Shown here: piece by piece, positions 1 through 8,176 of the stretch
How the letters are laid out: each line of letters begins with the position of its first letter
How positions within the stretch are numbered: position 1 is the stretch's first letter
Source: CAZHDI01 sp964531285
GTDB taxonomy: Bacteria > Pseudomonadota > Alphaproteobacteria > JAJFIK01
NCBI GenBank assembly: GCA_964531285.1
Contig: CAZHDI010000023.1
Coordinates: forward strand, 1-41,140
DNA: 41,140 bases
Direction: 5' to 3'
Made by a program: the position numbers and the translations under genes
The notes under the pieces: model-generated
What the model was told of the DNA's origin: nothing
Database searches by the model: none
What the model saw: the letters and a program-made list of their open reading frames with translations, nothing else

Positions 1-1
1 G

Positions 2-364
2 ATCGCGATTCAGGAAGCCAACTAGCTCGGCATCCCGGTGGTCGCGGTGGTGGATACCAATTGCGATCCCGACGGCATCAAATATCCCATTCCGGGCAAC
101 GATGATGCGGCGCGGGCGATCACGCTCTATTGCGATCTGATCTCGCGGGCCGTGATCGACGGGTTGTCCGAGAGCCAGGGATCGCTTGGGGTCGATATCG
201 GCGAGGCCGAAACGGTGCCCGACGACGTGTTGGCCGAGGTCGAAGAGGCCGCCGCGCCGGAGGGCGAAGCCGCGCCCGAGCCGGCCGCTGACGCCGAACC
301 GGCCGCCGACAAAGTGCCGCCGCAGACCGGCGACGCGGGCGCGCAGCCGGCCGGAACGGCCTGA
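2..364 (+). CDS. rpsB: 30S ribosomal protein S2, C-terminal part, with an in-frame TAG
   Basis: This is the 3' end of the gene for ribosomal protein S2 of the small subunit. The frame runs in from the left edge and shows the conserved S2 run LGIPVVAVVDTNCDPDG, then IPGNDDAARAI. Codon 23-25 is TAG and falls where S2 proteins carry a Lys or Asn (IAIQEAN-stop-LGIP), so one AAG-to-TAG change would explain it. S2 is essential, so a base-call error near a sequence edge is the simplest reading, although a real nonsense mutation cannot be excluded. After the conserved domain the protein has a tail of about 50 residues rich in Ala, Glu and Pro. The next gene is tsf, the usual rpsB partner. Confidence 0.9.
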
Positions 365-500
365 AACGGCCTGGCATCAAACGGATGAGGCAGTCCGCGC
401 GCCGATCGCGCGCGCGGCCCTTGCCTGAGACCACGAACACTGGTTCTGTCGGCGCGGACCGGCTGAGGGTCACGGCGATATGCCGGGCTTTCCTGCATGG

Positions 501-529
501 CGGCCCCTTATTTTACAAGGGCCGGTTTT
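501..529 (+). terminator. Possible attenuator hairpin between rpsB and tsf
   Basis: CGGCCC at 501-506 pairs with GGGCCG at 519-524 around an A/T-rich loop, and GTTTT follows. This has the form of a weak intrinsic terminator. It lies in the 224-bp rpsB-tsf spacer, 60 bases before tsf. In E. coli an attenuator in the same spacer lowers tsf expression relative to rpsB; a similar role here is inference. A second GC-only hairpin (CCGCGCG paired with CGCGCGG) lies nearer the rpsB stop but has no T run. Confidence 0.4.
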
Positions 530-588
530 CATGAAGGCTGGGGGCATCGACGGATCGGCACGCAACGACAACACGGAGTTGAAGGGCT

Positions 589-1518
589 ATGGCGGAAATC
601 AGCGCGAGCATGGTGAAGGAGCTGCGGGAGCGGACCGGCGCCGGGATGATGGATTGCAAGAAGGCGCTCGCTGAGACCAATGGCGATGTGGATGCGGCCA
701 TCGACTGGCTGCGCACCAAGGGTCTTGCCAAAGCGCAGAAAAAGGCTGGCCGGGTCGCCGCTGACGGGCTTGTCGGCGTGGCGGTCGATGGCAGCCGCGG
801 CGCGGTTGTCGAAGTCAATTCCGAAACCGATTTCGTTGCCCGCAACGAGAAATTCCAGGCCATGGTAACGGAGATCGCCGCGCTCGGCCTCGAGGCCAAG
901 GGCGATGTCGATGCGCTGGCCGGCACGACCGTGCCGAGCGCCGGCAAGCCGGTGTCCGAGCACTTGACCGACATGGTCGCCACGATCGGCGAGAACATGA
1001 CCCTGCGCCGGACCGGCTATGTGGAGACCGACCCGGGCGTGGTCGTGTCCTATGTGCACAGCGGCGTGGCCGACGGCATGGGCAAGATCGGTGTGCTCGT
1101 CGCGCTGAAGTCCACGGGCGATGCCGCCAAGCTTAATGAGCTGGGGCGCAAGATCGCCATGCATATCGCGGCCGCCGCGCCGTTGGCGCTCAAAACCGAT
1201 GACCTCGATCCGGCGGTCGTGGACCGGGAGCGGACCGTGTTCGCCGAGCAGGCCCGGGAAAGCGGCAAGCCGGAGAACATTATCGAAAAAATGGTCGAGG
1301 GCCGGCTGCGGAAATTCTATGAAGAGGTCGTGCTGCTGTCCCAGGCCTTCGTGATGGATCCGGACAAGAGCATCGAAGCGGTGCTGAAGGATGCCGAAGG
1401 CGATGTCGGCGCGCCGGTCAGCCTGGCAGGTTTCGTCCGCTTCGGGCTCGGCGAGGGCATCGAGAAGGAAGAGGCCGATTTCGCCGCTGAAGTGGCGGCG
1501 GCCGTGTCCGGCACCTGA
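589..1518 (+). CDS. tsf: Translation elongation factor Ts
   Basis: EF-Ts is the guanine-nucleotide exchange factor that recycles EF-Tu-GDP to EF-Tu-GTP in the cytoplasm. The 309-residue product has the N-terminal UBA-like segment with VKELRERTGAGMMDCKKAL (residues 9-27) and the TDFVARN motif at residues 80-86, which contacts EF-Tu. The length is normal for the family. The ATG at 589 follows a GGAG sequence and matches the family N terminus. It sits downstream of rpsB and upstream of pyrH and frr, the standard order in proteobacteria. The 160-bp spacer before pyrH contains no other gene. Confidence 0.98.
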   Translation: MAEISASMVKELRERTGAGMMDCKKALAETNGDVDAAIDWLRTKGLAKAQKKAGRVAADGLVGVAVDGSRGAVVEVNSETDFVARNEKFQAMVTEIAALGLEAKGDVDALAGTTVPSAGKPVSEHLTDMVATIGENMTLRRTGYVETDPGVVVSYVHSGVADGMGKIGVLVALKSTGDAAKLNELGRKIAMHIAAAAPLALKTDDLDPAVVDRERTVFAEQARESGKPENIIEKMVEGRLRKFYEEVVLLSQAFVMDPDKSIEAVLKDAEGDVGAPVSLAGFVRFGLGEGIEKEEADFAAEVAAAVSGT

Positions 1519-1678
1519 TCCGGTCCGCGCTCTGTCTTCGCAGCGCCCCGCCCGCGGGCGGCCCACAGCATGGCGGAGGCGGCCGGCGGGCGCCGGCGGC
1601 TTCTGAAAATGGCCTGGCCCGGCGTTGTGCCGGACCGCGCCACGTGCCGGATCGGCCGGGACCAGAGGAGGCGAGGCG

Positions 1679-2421
1679 GTGAGCATTGCGCAGGCAGCGG
1701 CAACGGCAGCAGGACCGGAGACCATGAAATACCGCCGTGTTCTTCTGAAAGTCTCCGGCGAAGCCCTCATGGGCACCAAGCCCTTCGGCATCGATATCGA
1801 CACGATCGACCGGGTCGCCGGGGAGATCAACGAGGCGATCCAACTCGGCGTTCAGGTCTGTCTGGTCATCGGCGGCGGCAACATCTTCCGCGGGCTGACG
1901 GTGGCGGCAAGCGGCATGGAGCGTGCCTCGGCCGATTATATGGGCATGCTGGCCACGGTGATGAACGCGCTGGCGATGCAGTCCGCGCTGGAAAAGCTGG
2001 GGCTCGATGCCCGGGTGATGTCGGCCATTTCCATCGAAGCGGTCTGCGAGAATTACGTGCGCCGCAAGGCCATGCAGCATCTGGAACGCGGCCGGGTGGT
2101 GATTTTCGCCGCCGGCACGGGCAACCCGTTCTTCACCACGGACACGGCGGCCGCCCTGCGCGCCGTCGAGACCGGCTGCGATGCGCTGTTCAAAGGCACC
2201 AAGGTCGATGGGGTCTATTCGGCCGACCCGGTGAAAATCCCGGACGCGGAGCGCTATGAAACCCTGTCCTACATGGATGTGCTGTCGCGCGATCTGAAAG
2301 TCATGGACGCCTCGGCCATCGCCCTGGCGCGCGAAAACGAGCTTCCCGTCGTGGTGTTTTCGATCCACGATCGCGGCCAGTTCGTGTCGGTCTTGAAGGG
2401 CGACGGGCGCTCCACCAAGAT
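1679..2421 (+). CDS. pyrH: UMP kinase, 3' end lost in assembly gap
   Basis: PyrH phosphorylates UMP to UDP with ATP and is the hexameric bacterial UMP kinase of the amino-acid-kinase fold. Visible motifs are LLKVSGEALMG near the N terminus, VIGGGNIFRG, and GTGNPFFTTDTAAALRA for nucleotide binding. The GTG at 1679 is chosen because AGGAGG at 1666-1671 lies seven bases upstream; the ATG at 1724 (MKYRRVLL) is the alternative and is the more usual N terminus for the family. The 247 visible codons reach GDGRSTK, so only a few C-terminal codons and the stop are missing in the N run. An open frame continues through the N run into frr, but that is an artefact of the unknown bases. Confidence 0.95.
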
Positions 2422-2521
2422 NNNNNNNNNNNNNNNNNNNNNNNNNNNNNNNNNNNNNNNNNNNNNNNNNNNNNNNNNNNNNNNNNNNNNNNNNNNNNNN
2501 NNNNNNNNNNNNNNNNNNNNN
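2422..2521. other. Assembly gap of 100 N
   Basis: Exactly 100 undetermined bases, the conventional placeholder for a gap of unknown size. It removes the end of pyrH and the start of the pyrH-frr spacer. Because pyrH and frr both end in recognisable family-specific sequence, little or nothing else need be missing. Confidence 0.99.
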
Positions 2522-2590
2522 TGTGACCGGCTGGCGCCCTCCGGCGACCCCGTCAATGGCAAGCCCGGTAAAGCAAAGAAGGAAAATGCG

Positions 2591-3154
2591 ATGAGCAGCG
2601 AAGGCTTCGATCTTAAGGACCTGCGCCGCCGGATGGACGGCGCGGTCTCAACGCTGAAGACGGAATTTTCCGGTCTGCGCACCGGCCGGGCCTCGGCCAG
2701 CCTGCTGGAACCCGTGGTCGTGGAGGCCTATGGGTCGAGCATGCCGCTCAACCAGGTCGGCACGGTGTCGGTGCCGGAGCCGCGCATGGTCGCGGTGCAG
2801 GTCTGGGATAAATCCATGGTTGGCGCGGTCGACAAGGCCATCCGCAATGCGGGTCTGGGCGTCAATCCAGTTGTGGACGGCCAGAACGTGCGCGTGCCGA
2901 TTCCGGAACTGAACCAGGAACGTCGCGTGGAGCTGACCAAGATCGCCGCGAAATATGCCGAGCAGGCGCGCGTGGCCGTGCGCAATGTCCGGCGCGATGG
3001 CATGGACAAGCTCAAAAAGCTGGAAAAAGATGGGGAGATCGGCCAGGACGAGCAGAAAGGTCAGGCCGATAAGGTTCAGGCGCTCACCGATGAGGTGATC
3101 AAATCCATCGATGAGGCCCTGGCCGCGAAAGAAGCGGAGATCATGCAGGTCTGA
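2591..3154 (+). CDS. frr: Ribosome recycling factor
   Basis: RRF splits post-termination ribosomes together with EF-G. The 187-residue protein matches the family length and shows LRTGRASASLLEPVVVEAYG (residues 26-45), the PLNQVGTVSVPEPR stretch and the long basic-acidic helix around VRRDGMDKLKKLEKDGEI that forms the three-helix bundle. The ATG at 2591 follows AAGGAAA with good spacing. The gene is in its usual place between pyrH and uppS. The bases between the N run and this start look non-coding. Confidence 0.98.
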   Translation: MSSEGFDLKDLRRRMDGAVSTLKTEFSGLRTGRASASLLEPVVVEAYGSSMPLNQVGTVSVPEPRMVAVQVWDKSMVGAVDKAIRNAGLGVNPVVDGQNVRVPIPELNQERRVELTKIAAKYAEQARVAVRNVRRDGMDKLKKLEKDGEIGQDEQKGQADKVQALTDEVIKSIDEALAAKEAEIMQV

Positions 3155-3290
3155 CCGGCCGGCTTGGTTCCCGGGGCAGGCGGGTGTTGTGGGGCGTCCG
3201 CCAGGAGGCATCCAGACCGGTGAGCGATCTGGACGATCAGGCATAACGCCCGGACTGCCGGTCCAACGGGACCCGGCGGCGGGCTGGAAA

Positions 3291-3307
3291 GCCCCGCATG
3301 GCGGGGC
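3291..3307 (+). promoter_or_regulatory. Hairpin with the possible uppS start codon in its loop
   Basis: GCCCCGC-ATG-GCGGGGC is a perfect seven-base-pair GC stem whose three-base loop is the ATG at 3298. If that ATG is the uppS start it would be hidden in structure. The alternative is that translation starts further down (GTG 3310, ATG 3316 or GTG 3421) and the hairpin only marks the frr-uppS boundary. It has no T run, so it is not a standard terminator. Confidence 0.4.
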
Positions 3308-4218
3308 GGGTGCAGATGACAACACCCTTTGCGTCTTCAGACGAGCGCGGTACACCGGGCGGTCGGGCACCGGTAGACCCCGTACGCGAGACCGGCCAGC
3401 CGGGTCTGGACTGGCGGTCGGTGGCCGCCGATTGCGGTGTCGATCTGGCCGTCCTGCCGCGCCATGTGGCGATCATCATGGATGGCAACGGCCGCTGGGC
3501 GAAGGGGCGGGGCGTTCCCCGGGCTCTGGGCCATAAGGCGGGGGTGGAAGCTGTCCGCGCCACCGTGCGTGCGGCCCACGGCCTCGGCCTTGAGGCGATG
3601 ACCCTTTACAGCTTTTCCTCCGAGAACTGGCGCCGTCCGGCCGAGGAAGTGCATTCCCTGATGGGCCTTTTGCGGATGTTCATCCGCTCGGATCTGAAGG
3701 ATCTCAAGGCCAACAACGTCCGGATCGAGATTATTGGCGAGCGCGGCAATCTCGCGCCCGACATCATCGCGCTGCTCGATGAAGCCGAGAGCGATACCGC
3801 GGCCAATACCGGTCTGCGCCTGGTGATCGCCTTCAACTATGGCAGCCGCGATGAAATCGTGCGGGCCGTGCGCCGGATTGCCGGCGACGTTGCCGCCGGC
3901 CGCCAGGCACCGGACGAGATCGGCGAGACGGCCATCAGCGCCGCGCTCGATACGGCCGGTGTGCCCGACCCGGACTTGCTGATCCGCACCAGCGGCGAGC
4001 AGCGCATCTCGAATTTTCTGCTGTGGCAGTGCGCCTATGCCGAGTTTGTCTTTCTCGACGTTCTGTGGCCGGATTTTTCAGGCCATGAACTGATCGGGGC
4101 CATCAAGACCTTCCAGGCGCGCGAACGGCGTTTCGGCGGCCGGCCCGGCGATCACCGGGCGGATGCGCGTGACCCGGACGAACCGGAACGGGCCGCCGGC
4201 TCGGCGATGAAGCGGTGA
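3298..4218 (+). CDS. uppS: Undecaprenyl diphosphate synthase (cis-prenyltransferase)
   Basis: UppS adds isopentenyl units to farnesyl diphosphate to make the undecaprenyl carrier used for peptidoglycan and other envelope polymers. The signature HVAIIMDGNGRWAKGRG begins at residue 56, with the catalytic Asp62, and the second signature RISNFLLWQCAYAEFVF with the downstream WPDF is complete. The start is uncertain: from ATG 3298 the protein has about 36 residues more than E. coli UppS before the catalytic Asp, and in-frame starts at 3310, 3316 and 3421 also exist. The C terminus carries a charged extension. The stop overlaps the cdsA start (GTGA), which suggests coupling. Confidence 0.95.
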   Translation: MAGRVQMTTPFASSDERGTPGGRAPVDPVRETGQPGLDWRSVAADCGVDLAVLPRHVAIIMDGNGRWAKGRGVPRALGHKAGVEAVRATVRAAHGLGLEAMTLYSFSSENWRRPAEEVHSLMGLLRMFIRSDLKDLKANNVRIEIIGERGNLAPDIIALLDEAESDTAANTGLRLVIAFNYGSRDEIVRAVRRIAGDVAAGRQAPDEIGETAISAALDTAGVPDPDLLIRTSGEQRISNFLLWQCAYAEFVFLDVLWPDFSGHELIGAIKTFQARERRFGGRPGDHRADARDPDEPERAAGSAMKR

Positions 4219-5081
4219 GTGTCCACACCGATAAGGCGGGCGGCGATCTTGCGCCGGCGGCTGCCGGCCCGGATCGGCCGTCCGGCGGCGTTCTTCGCAA
4301 GCGGATCATCTCCGCCGCCATTCTCATTCCCGTCGCGCTCGGCGTGGTCCTGAGCGGGGGAACGGTCCTGGCGCTGTTTGTCGCCGCCGCCGTGCTGATC
4401 CTCTTGAGGGAATGGGCCGGCATTATCAAGGTGCCTGCACGTGCCCCGGAAATCCTTCTCGCCGCGGCGGGGGGGCTGGCCAGTGTCGCCGCGACCGCGC
4501 TTGGCGAGACGAGGCTCGCCTTGGGCATCGGGCTCGCCGCGGCCCTTGGGGCGGGGCTCATCGGCATGGTCTGGCGGCGCAACGGGTTCTGGACGCTGAT
4601 CGGTGCGCTCTACATCCAAGGCCCGGCGATTGCCTTTTTATGGCTGCGCGGCCTGCCCTCGGGTCTCGACTGGACCATCTGGCTCTTTGCCGTTGTCTGG
4701 ACCACCGATACCGGCGCCTATGGCGCGGGACGACTGATCGGCGGGCCCGCCTTTGCGCCGTTCTCCTCACCCAACAAAACCTGGTCGGGCCTGATCGGCG
4801 GGGTCGTTCTGGCGGTCATCGTGGGCACGCTGGCCGCGCACCTGGTGTTCGCTCCGTTGCCGGACAGTCTGCGCGTGACGGCCTGGTTCGCCACCCTTGC
4901 GCTTCTGGTGTCGCTGGTGACGCAGACCGGCGATATTTTCGAGTCCGGCCTCAAGCGGCATTTCGGCGTCAAGGATTCGGGTCGGCTGATTCCGGGCCAT
5001 GGCGGTCTCCTGGACCGTTTAGACGGCTTTCTCTTTGCTGTTATGATGCTTAGCCTGACAGTGGCCCTCGGGATCTGGTAG
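4215..5081 (+). CDS. cdsA: Phosphatidate cytidylyltransferase (CDP-diacylglycerol synthase)
   Basis: CdsA makes CDP-diacylglycerol from phosphatidate and CTP at the inner membrane, the branch point for phospholipid synthesis. The 288-residue protein has a polar N terminus of about 30 residues, then a series of hydrophobic helices. The C-terminal family signature is intact: TGD at 238-240, KD at 253-254, PGHGG at 260-264 and DR at 267-268. The GTG start at 4215 overlaps the uppS stop by four bases. The uppS-cdsA-dxr-rseP-bamA order is standard for proteobacteria. Confidence 0.97.
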   Translation: MSVHTDKAGGDLAPAAAGPDRPSGGVLRKRIISAAILIPVALGVVLSGGTVLALFVAAAVLILLREWAGIIKVPARAPEILLAAAGGLASVAATALGETRLALGIGLAAALGAGLIGMVWRRNGFWTLIGALYIQGPAIAFLWLRGLPSGLDWTIWLFAVVWTTDTGAYGAGRLIGGPAFAPFSSPNKTWSGLIGGVVLAVIVGTLAAHLVFAPLPDSLRVTAWFATLALLVSLVTQTGDIFESGLKRHFGVKDSGRLIPGHGGLLDRLDGFLFAVMMLSLTVALGIW

Positions 5082-5192
5082 GACGGAGCACCGGTCGGTC
5101 GTTCCGCATGCGGCCTGTCGGCGGACCGGGCGACGCCCATGATGCCGGCCCGGTCCGATGAACAGGTGCCACCCATGGGGGAGAGAAGTCAC

Positions 5193-6545
5193 GTGACTGC
5201 AAATTCCGACGGCACGGGCGGAGCCGGAGCGCGAACAGGGTCCCAAACCGGGTCCCAAACCGGGTCCATGGCCGACCCTCTGGGCTGGTCGCGTGCCTAT
5301 GCCCCCAATGAGGGCCAGAACGGCCTCGCCGCGATCCTCAAGGACGTACCCCGGAAACGGCTGACCATATTGGGCGCCACGGGCTCCATCGGCTGCTCGA
5401 CCCTCGATCTGGTGCGCGAAGCCCGCAAAGCCGGCGGCCCCGACCGGTTTCCCATCGAAGCGCTCACCGCGCAGAGCCGGGTCGATGACCTCATCGCCCA
5501 GGCCCGGGAGTTCCGTCCCGCGCTCGCGGTCATCGGTGACGAGAGCCATTACGCGGCGCTGAAAGCCGGGCTTGAGGGCACCGGGATCGAAGCGGCGGCG
5601 GGCGTCTCGGCCTTGTGCGAGGCGGCGGCCCGGCCCAGCGATTGGCTGATGGCGGCGATTGTCGGGGCGGCCGGTCTGGCGCCGACCCTGGAAGCGGTCA
5701 AGCGCGGCGCGGAAGTGGCGCTGGCGAACAAGGAGTGCCTTGTGTGCGCCGGGGATCTGGTGCGCGCCGAAGTGCTGGCCTCCGGCGCCGTTCTGCTGCC
5801 GGTCGATTCGGAACACAACGCGATTTATCAGGTGCTCGACCCGCGCCATCTGGGGGCCCTTGAGCGCATCATCCTCACGGCCTCCGGCGGCCCGTTCCGC
5901 GAATGGCCGCGGGACCGTATGGCCGCGGCGAGTCCGGCCGAAGCGGTGGCCCATCCCAACTGGTCCATGGGCGCGAAAATCTCGGTCGATTCCGCCACCA
6001 TGATGAACAAGGGCCTGGAGTTTATCGAAGCGGCCTATCTGTTCCCGGTGCCGCCGGAGCGCATCGAGATCCTGATTCATCCGCAGTCGGTCATTCATTC
6101 CATGGTGGCTTATACCGACGGCTCGGTGCTGGCCCAACTCGGTTCGCCCGATATGCGCACGCCCATCGCCCATACCCTGGCCTGGCCCGCGCGCATGCCC
6201 GCGCCGTCGGCCCGGCTCGATCTGGCGGCCATCGGCACGCTGACATTCGAGGCGCCCGATGCCGAACGGTTCCCGGCGATCCGCCTGACCCGCGACGCGC
6301 TGATGGCGGGGGGCGGGGCGCCTACGGTGCTCAACGCCGCCAATGAAGTCGCGGTCGCGCGGTTCCTGGAGGGCCGACTGGGGTTTCTGGAGATCGCCGG
6401 TGTTGTCGAGGCATCGCTCGACCGGATGAGCGGCGCGCGACTCGGCGCGGGCGGGCGCAACCTGGCCAGCCTTGACGATGTCCATGCCCTCGACGGCGAA
6501 GCCCGGGCGGTCGCCGGAGAGTTGGCCGCACAGCGCGCCCTTTAA
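5193..6545 (+). CDS. dxr: 1-deoxy-D-xylulose 5-phosphate reductoisomerase
   Basis: Dxr converts 1-deoxyxylulose 5-phosphate to methylerythritol 4-phosphate with NADPH, the first committed step of the MEP isoprenoid pathway. Seen are the NADPH-binding LGATGSIG, ANKECLVCAG, the metal and substrate motif VDSEHNAIYQ, ASGGPFRE, HPNWSMGAKISVDSATMMNK and NAANEVAVARF. The GTG at 5193 is chosen because GGGGGAGA at 5177-5184 lies just upstream; ATG 5268, 5175 and 5139 are in frame as alternatives. From 5193 the protein has roughly 55 residues before the Rossmann motif, where most Dxr proteins have only a few. That segment is low-complexity and contains a short tandem repeat. Confidence 0.96.
   Translation: MTANSDGTGGAGARTGSQTGSQTGSMADPLGWSRAYAPNEGQNGLAAILKDVPRKRLTILGATGSIGCSTLDLVREARKAGGPDRFPIEALTAQSRVDDLIAQAREFRPALAVIGDESHYAALKAGLEGTGIEAAAGVSALCEAAARPSDWLMAAIVGAAGLAPTLEAVKRGAEVALANKECLVCAGDLVRAEVLASGAVLLPVDSEHNAIYQVLDPRHLGALERIILTASGGPFREWPRDRMAAASPAEAVAHPNWSMGAKISVDSATMMNKGLEFIEAAYLFPVPPERIEILIHPQSVIHSMVAYTDGSVLAQLGSPDMRTPIAHTLAWPARMPAPSARLDLAAIGTLTFEAPDAERFPAIRLTRDALMAGGGAPTVLNAANEVAVARFLEGRLGFLEIAGVVEASLDRMSGARLGAGGRNLASLDDVHALDGEARAVAGELAAQRAL
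5238..5267 (+). repeat. 12-bp tandem repeat in the dxr N-terminal extension
   Basis: GGGTCCCAAACC occurs at 5238-5249 and 5250-5261, followed by a half unit GGGTCC at 5262-5267. It encodes GSQT-GSQT-GS and ends directly at the in-frame ATG 5268. The unit is a multiple of three, so copy changes would keep the frame. Confidence 0.85.
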
Positions 6546-6694
6546 CCGCTGGGGCGCCAAGGCTAGGCTGCCGCCGTGCCGCCGCAATTGGCGGTCCTAA
6601 AGGACCGGGGCCCCAGACCCGCCCGGCCCGCCAGTACCGACCGACACCGCCGCGTTCTCATTGGCCCCACAGTTTTTGGACCACGGACACCAGA

Positions 6695-8107
6695 ATGCCC
6701 GATCCCATAACGATCCTTGCGTTCCTTTTTGTGCTCACCGTCGTGGTGTTCATCCACGAGATGGGGCATTTCCTGACCGCGCGCTTCTTCAATATCTCGG
6801 TCGATGCGTTTTCCATCGGATTCGGGCGCGAGATCTTCGGCTGGAACGATAAGCATGGCACGCGGTGGAAGGTGTGTTGGATCCCGCTCGGCGGGTATGT
6901 GAAATTCTCCGGCGACGAAAACGCCGCCAGCATGCCGAGCGCGGAAAAGCTCCAGCGCCTGCGCGCCGAGGGCGGCGATCTGAGCCGGCTTTTCCATTTC
7001 AAGCCCGTCGGCCAGCGCGCGGCGGTCGTCTTTGCCGGGCCGTTCGCGAACTTCGTTCTCTCCACCGTTGTCTTTGCAGCCCTGGCGATGGCTGTCGGCC
7101 TGACCTTCACCCAGCCCGTGATTCATGCGGTGCAGGACGGCTCGCCGGCGGCACAGGCCGGGTTTCAGGAAGGCGATGTCATCCGCCGTCTGAACGGCGC
7201 GCCGGTCACCCGCTATGAGGACGTCGCCGAAACCGTGCTGCTGAGCCGGGGCTTGGAACTCGATTTCGAGGTCGAGCGGGGCAGCCAGACGGTCGATCTG
7301 ACCGTCGTGCCCGAGGCCCGCGAAATCGGCGACGGCCTGGGCGGCCGGGTCACCGTGGGCTCCTTAGGCCTGGTGCCGCGTGCCGCGCGCCCCGTGGTCG
7401 GCCCCGTGATGGAAGGCTCCCCGGCGGAAGCGGCGGGTCTTCAGACCGGCGACTGGATCCGCCGGGTCGACGGCACCCCGATCGATACCCGCCGGGCCCT
7501 TGTGGATCTGGTCAGTGCCAATCCGGAGACCGAACTCGCCTTTGAGATCGACCGTGGCGGGCGCCCGGTCGCCCTGACCGTAGTGCCGCAAACCGTGAGC
7601 GTGGCGGACGATCAATGCGGCGGCGAACCCATCGGGCGGATCGGCATCGGCTTTACAACGCTTCCCGAAGATGTCGGCGTGCGCACTCTGGGGCCGGTCT
7701 CCGCGCTCGGGCACGGTGTGGACCGAACCTGGGGCGTCATCACCCAGACCCTGGCCTATGTCGGGGGAATCATCGTCGGCCGGGAAAGCGCCGATCAGCT
7801 TGGCGGTCCGATCCGGATCGCCCAGATCGCCGGGCAGGCGGCCTCTGTCGGGCTGGTCTCGCTGCTGGGACTTTTGGCACTGATTTCCGTCAGTATCGGG
7901 CTAATCAATCTGTTCCCGATCCCAGTACTGGACGGTGGGCATCTGGTCTATTACGCCTATGAGGCAGTGGCCGGCAAACCATTGAGCGAGCGGGCCCAGG
8001 AGATCGGATTCCGCATTGGCCTCGCCTTAGTGCTTGCGCTAATGGTCTTTGCGACCTGGAATGACATCATGCATTTCTTGTCGGCAGACCCGTGCGCAAA
8101 CCGTTAA
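6695..8107 (+). CDS. rseP: Site-2 zinc metalloprotease RseP with two PDZ domains
   Basis: RseP is an inner-membrane protease that cuts anti-sigma factors and signal-peptide remnants inside the membrane. The first helix carries the zinc-binding HEMGH at residues 21-25; the third ligand lies in the C-terminal motif NLFPIPVLDGG (residues 405-415). Two periplasmic PDZ-like domains lie between, each with a hydrophobic-rich GSPAAQAG or GSPAEAAG motif. A last hydrophobic helix is near residues 441-453. At 470 residues it is close to the usual length. No recognisable anti-sigma factor substrate lies nearby. It sits between dxr and bamA as in most proteobacteria. Confidence 0.97.
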   Translation: MPDPITILAFLFVLTVVVFIHEMGHFLTARFFNISVDAFSIGFGREIFGWNDKHGTRWKVCWIPLGGYVKFSGDENAASMPSAEKLQRLRAEGGDLSRLFHFKPVGQRAAVVFAGPFANFVLSTVVFAALAMAVGLTFTQPVIHAVQDGSPAAQAGFQEGDVIRRLNGAPVTRYEDVAETVLLSRGLELDFEVERGSQTVDLTVVPEAREIGDGLGGRVTVGSLGLVPRAARPVVGPVMEGSPAEAAGLQTGDWIRRVDGTPIDTRRALVDLVSANPETELAFEIDRGGRPVALTVVPQTVSVADDQCGGEPIGRIGIGFTTLPEDVGVRTLGPVSALGHGVDRTWGVITQTLAYVGGIIVGRESADQLGGPIRIAQIAGQAASVGLVSLLGLLALISVSIGLINLFPIPVLDGGHLVYYAYEAVAGKPLSERAQEIGFRIGLALVLALMVFATWNDIMHFLSADPCANR

Positions 8108-8176
8108 GGACAGGTATAGTCATACGGACAGCGTGAGTTGGCTGATGGTGGGCGGATTTAGGGGAGAACGGCGCGC

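Noticed and set aside
23..25. TAG as a recoded sense codon
   Set aside because: At least five genes in the window end at TAG at the expected family length.
1625..3154. A 509-residue PyrH-Frr fusion
   Set aside because: The frame is open only because 100 N translate as unknown residues; frr has its own ribosome-binding site and start.
8115..8120. TATAGT as a bamA promoter
   Set aside because: No acceptable -35 at 16-18 bases upstream and no extended -10.
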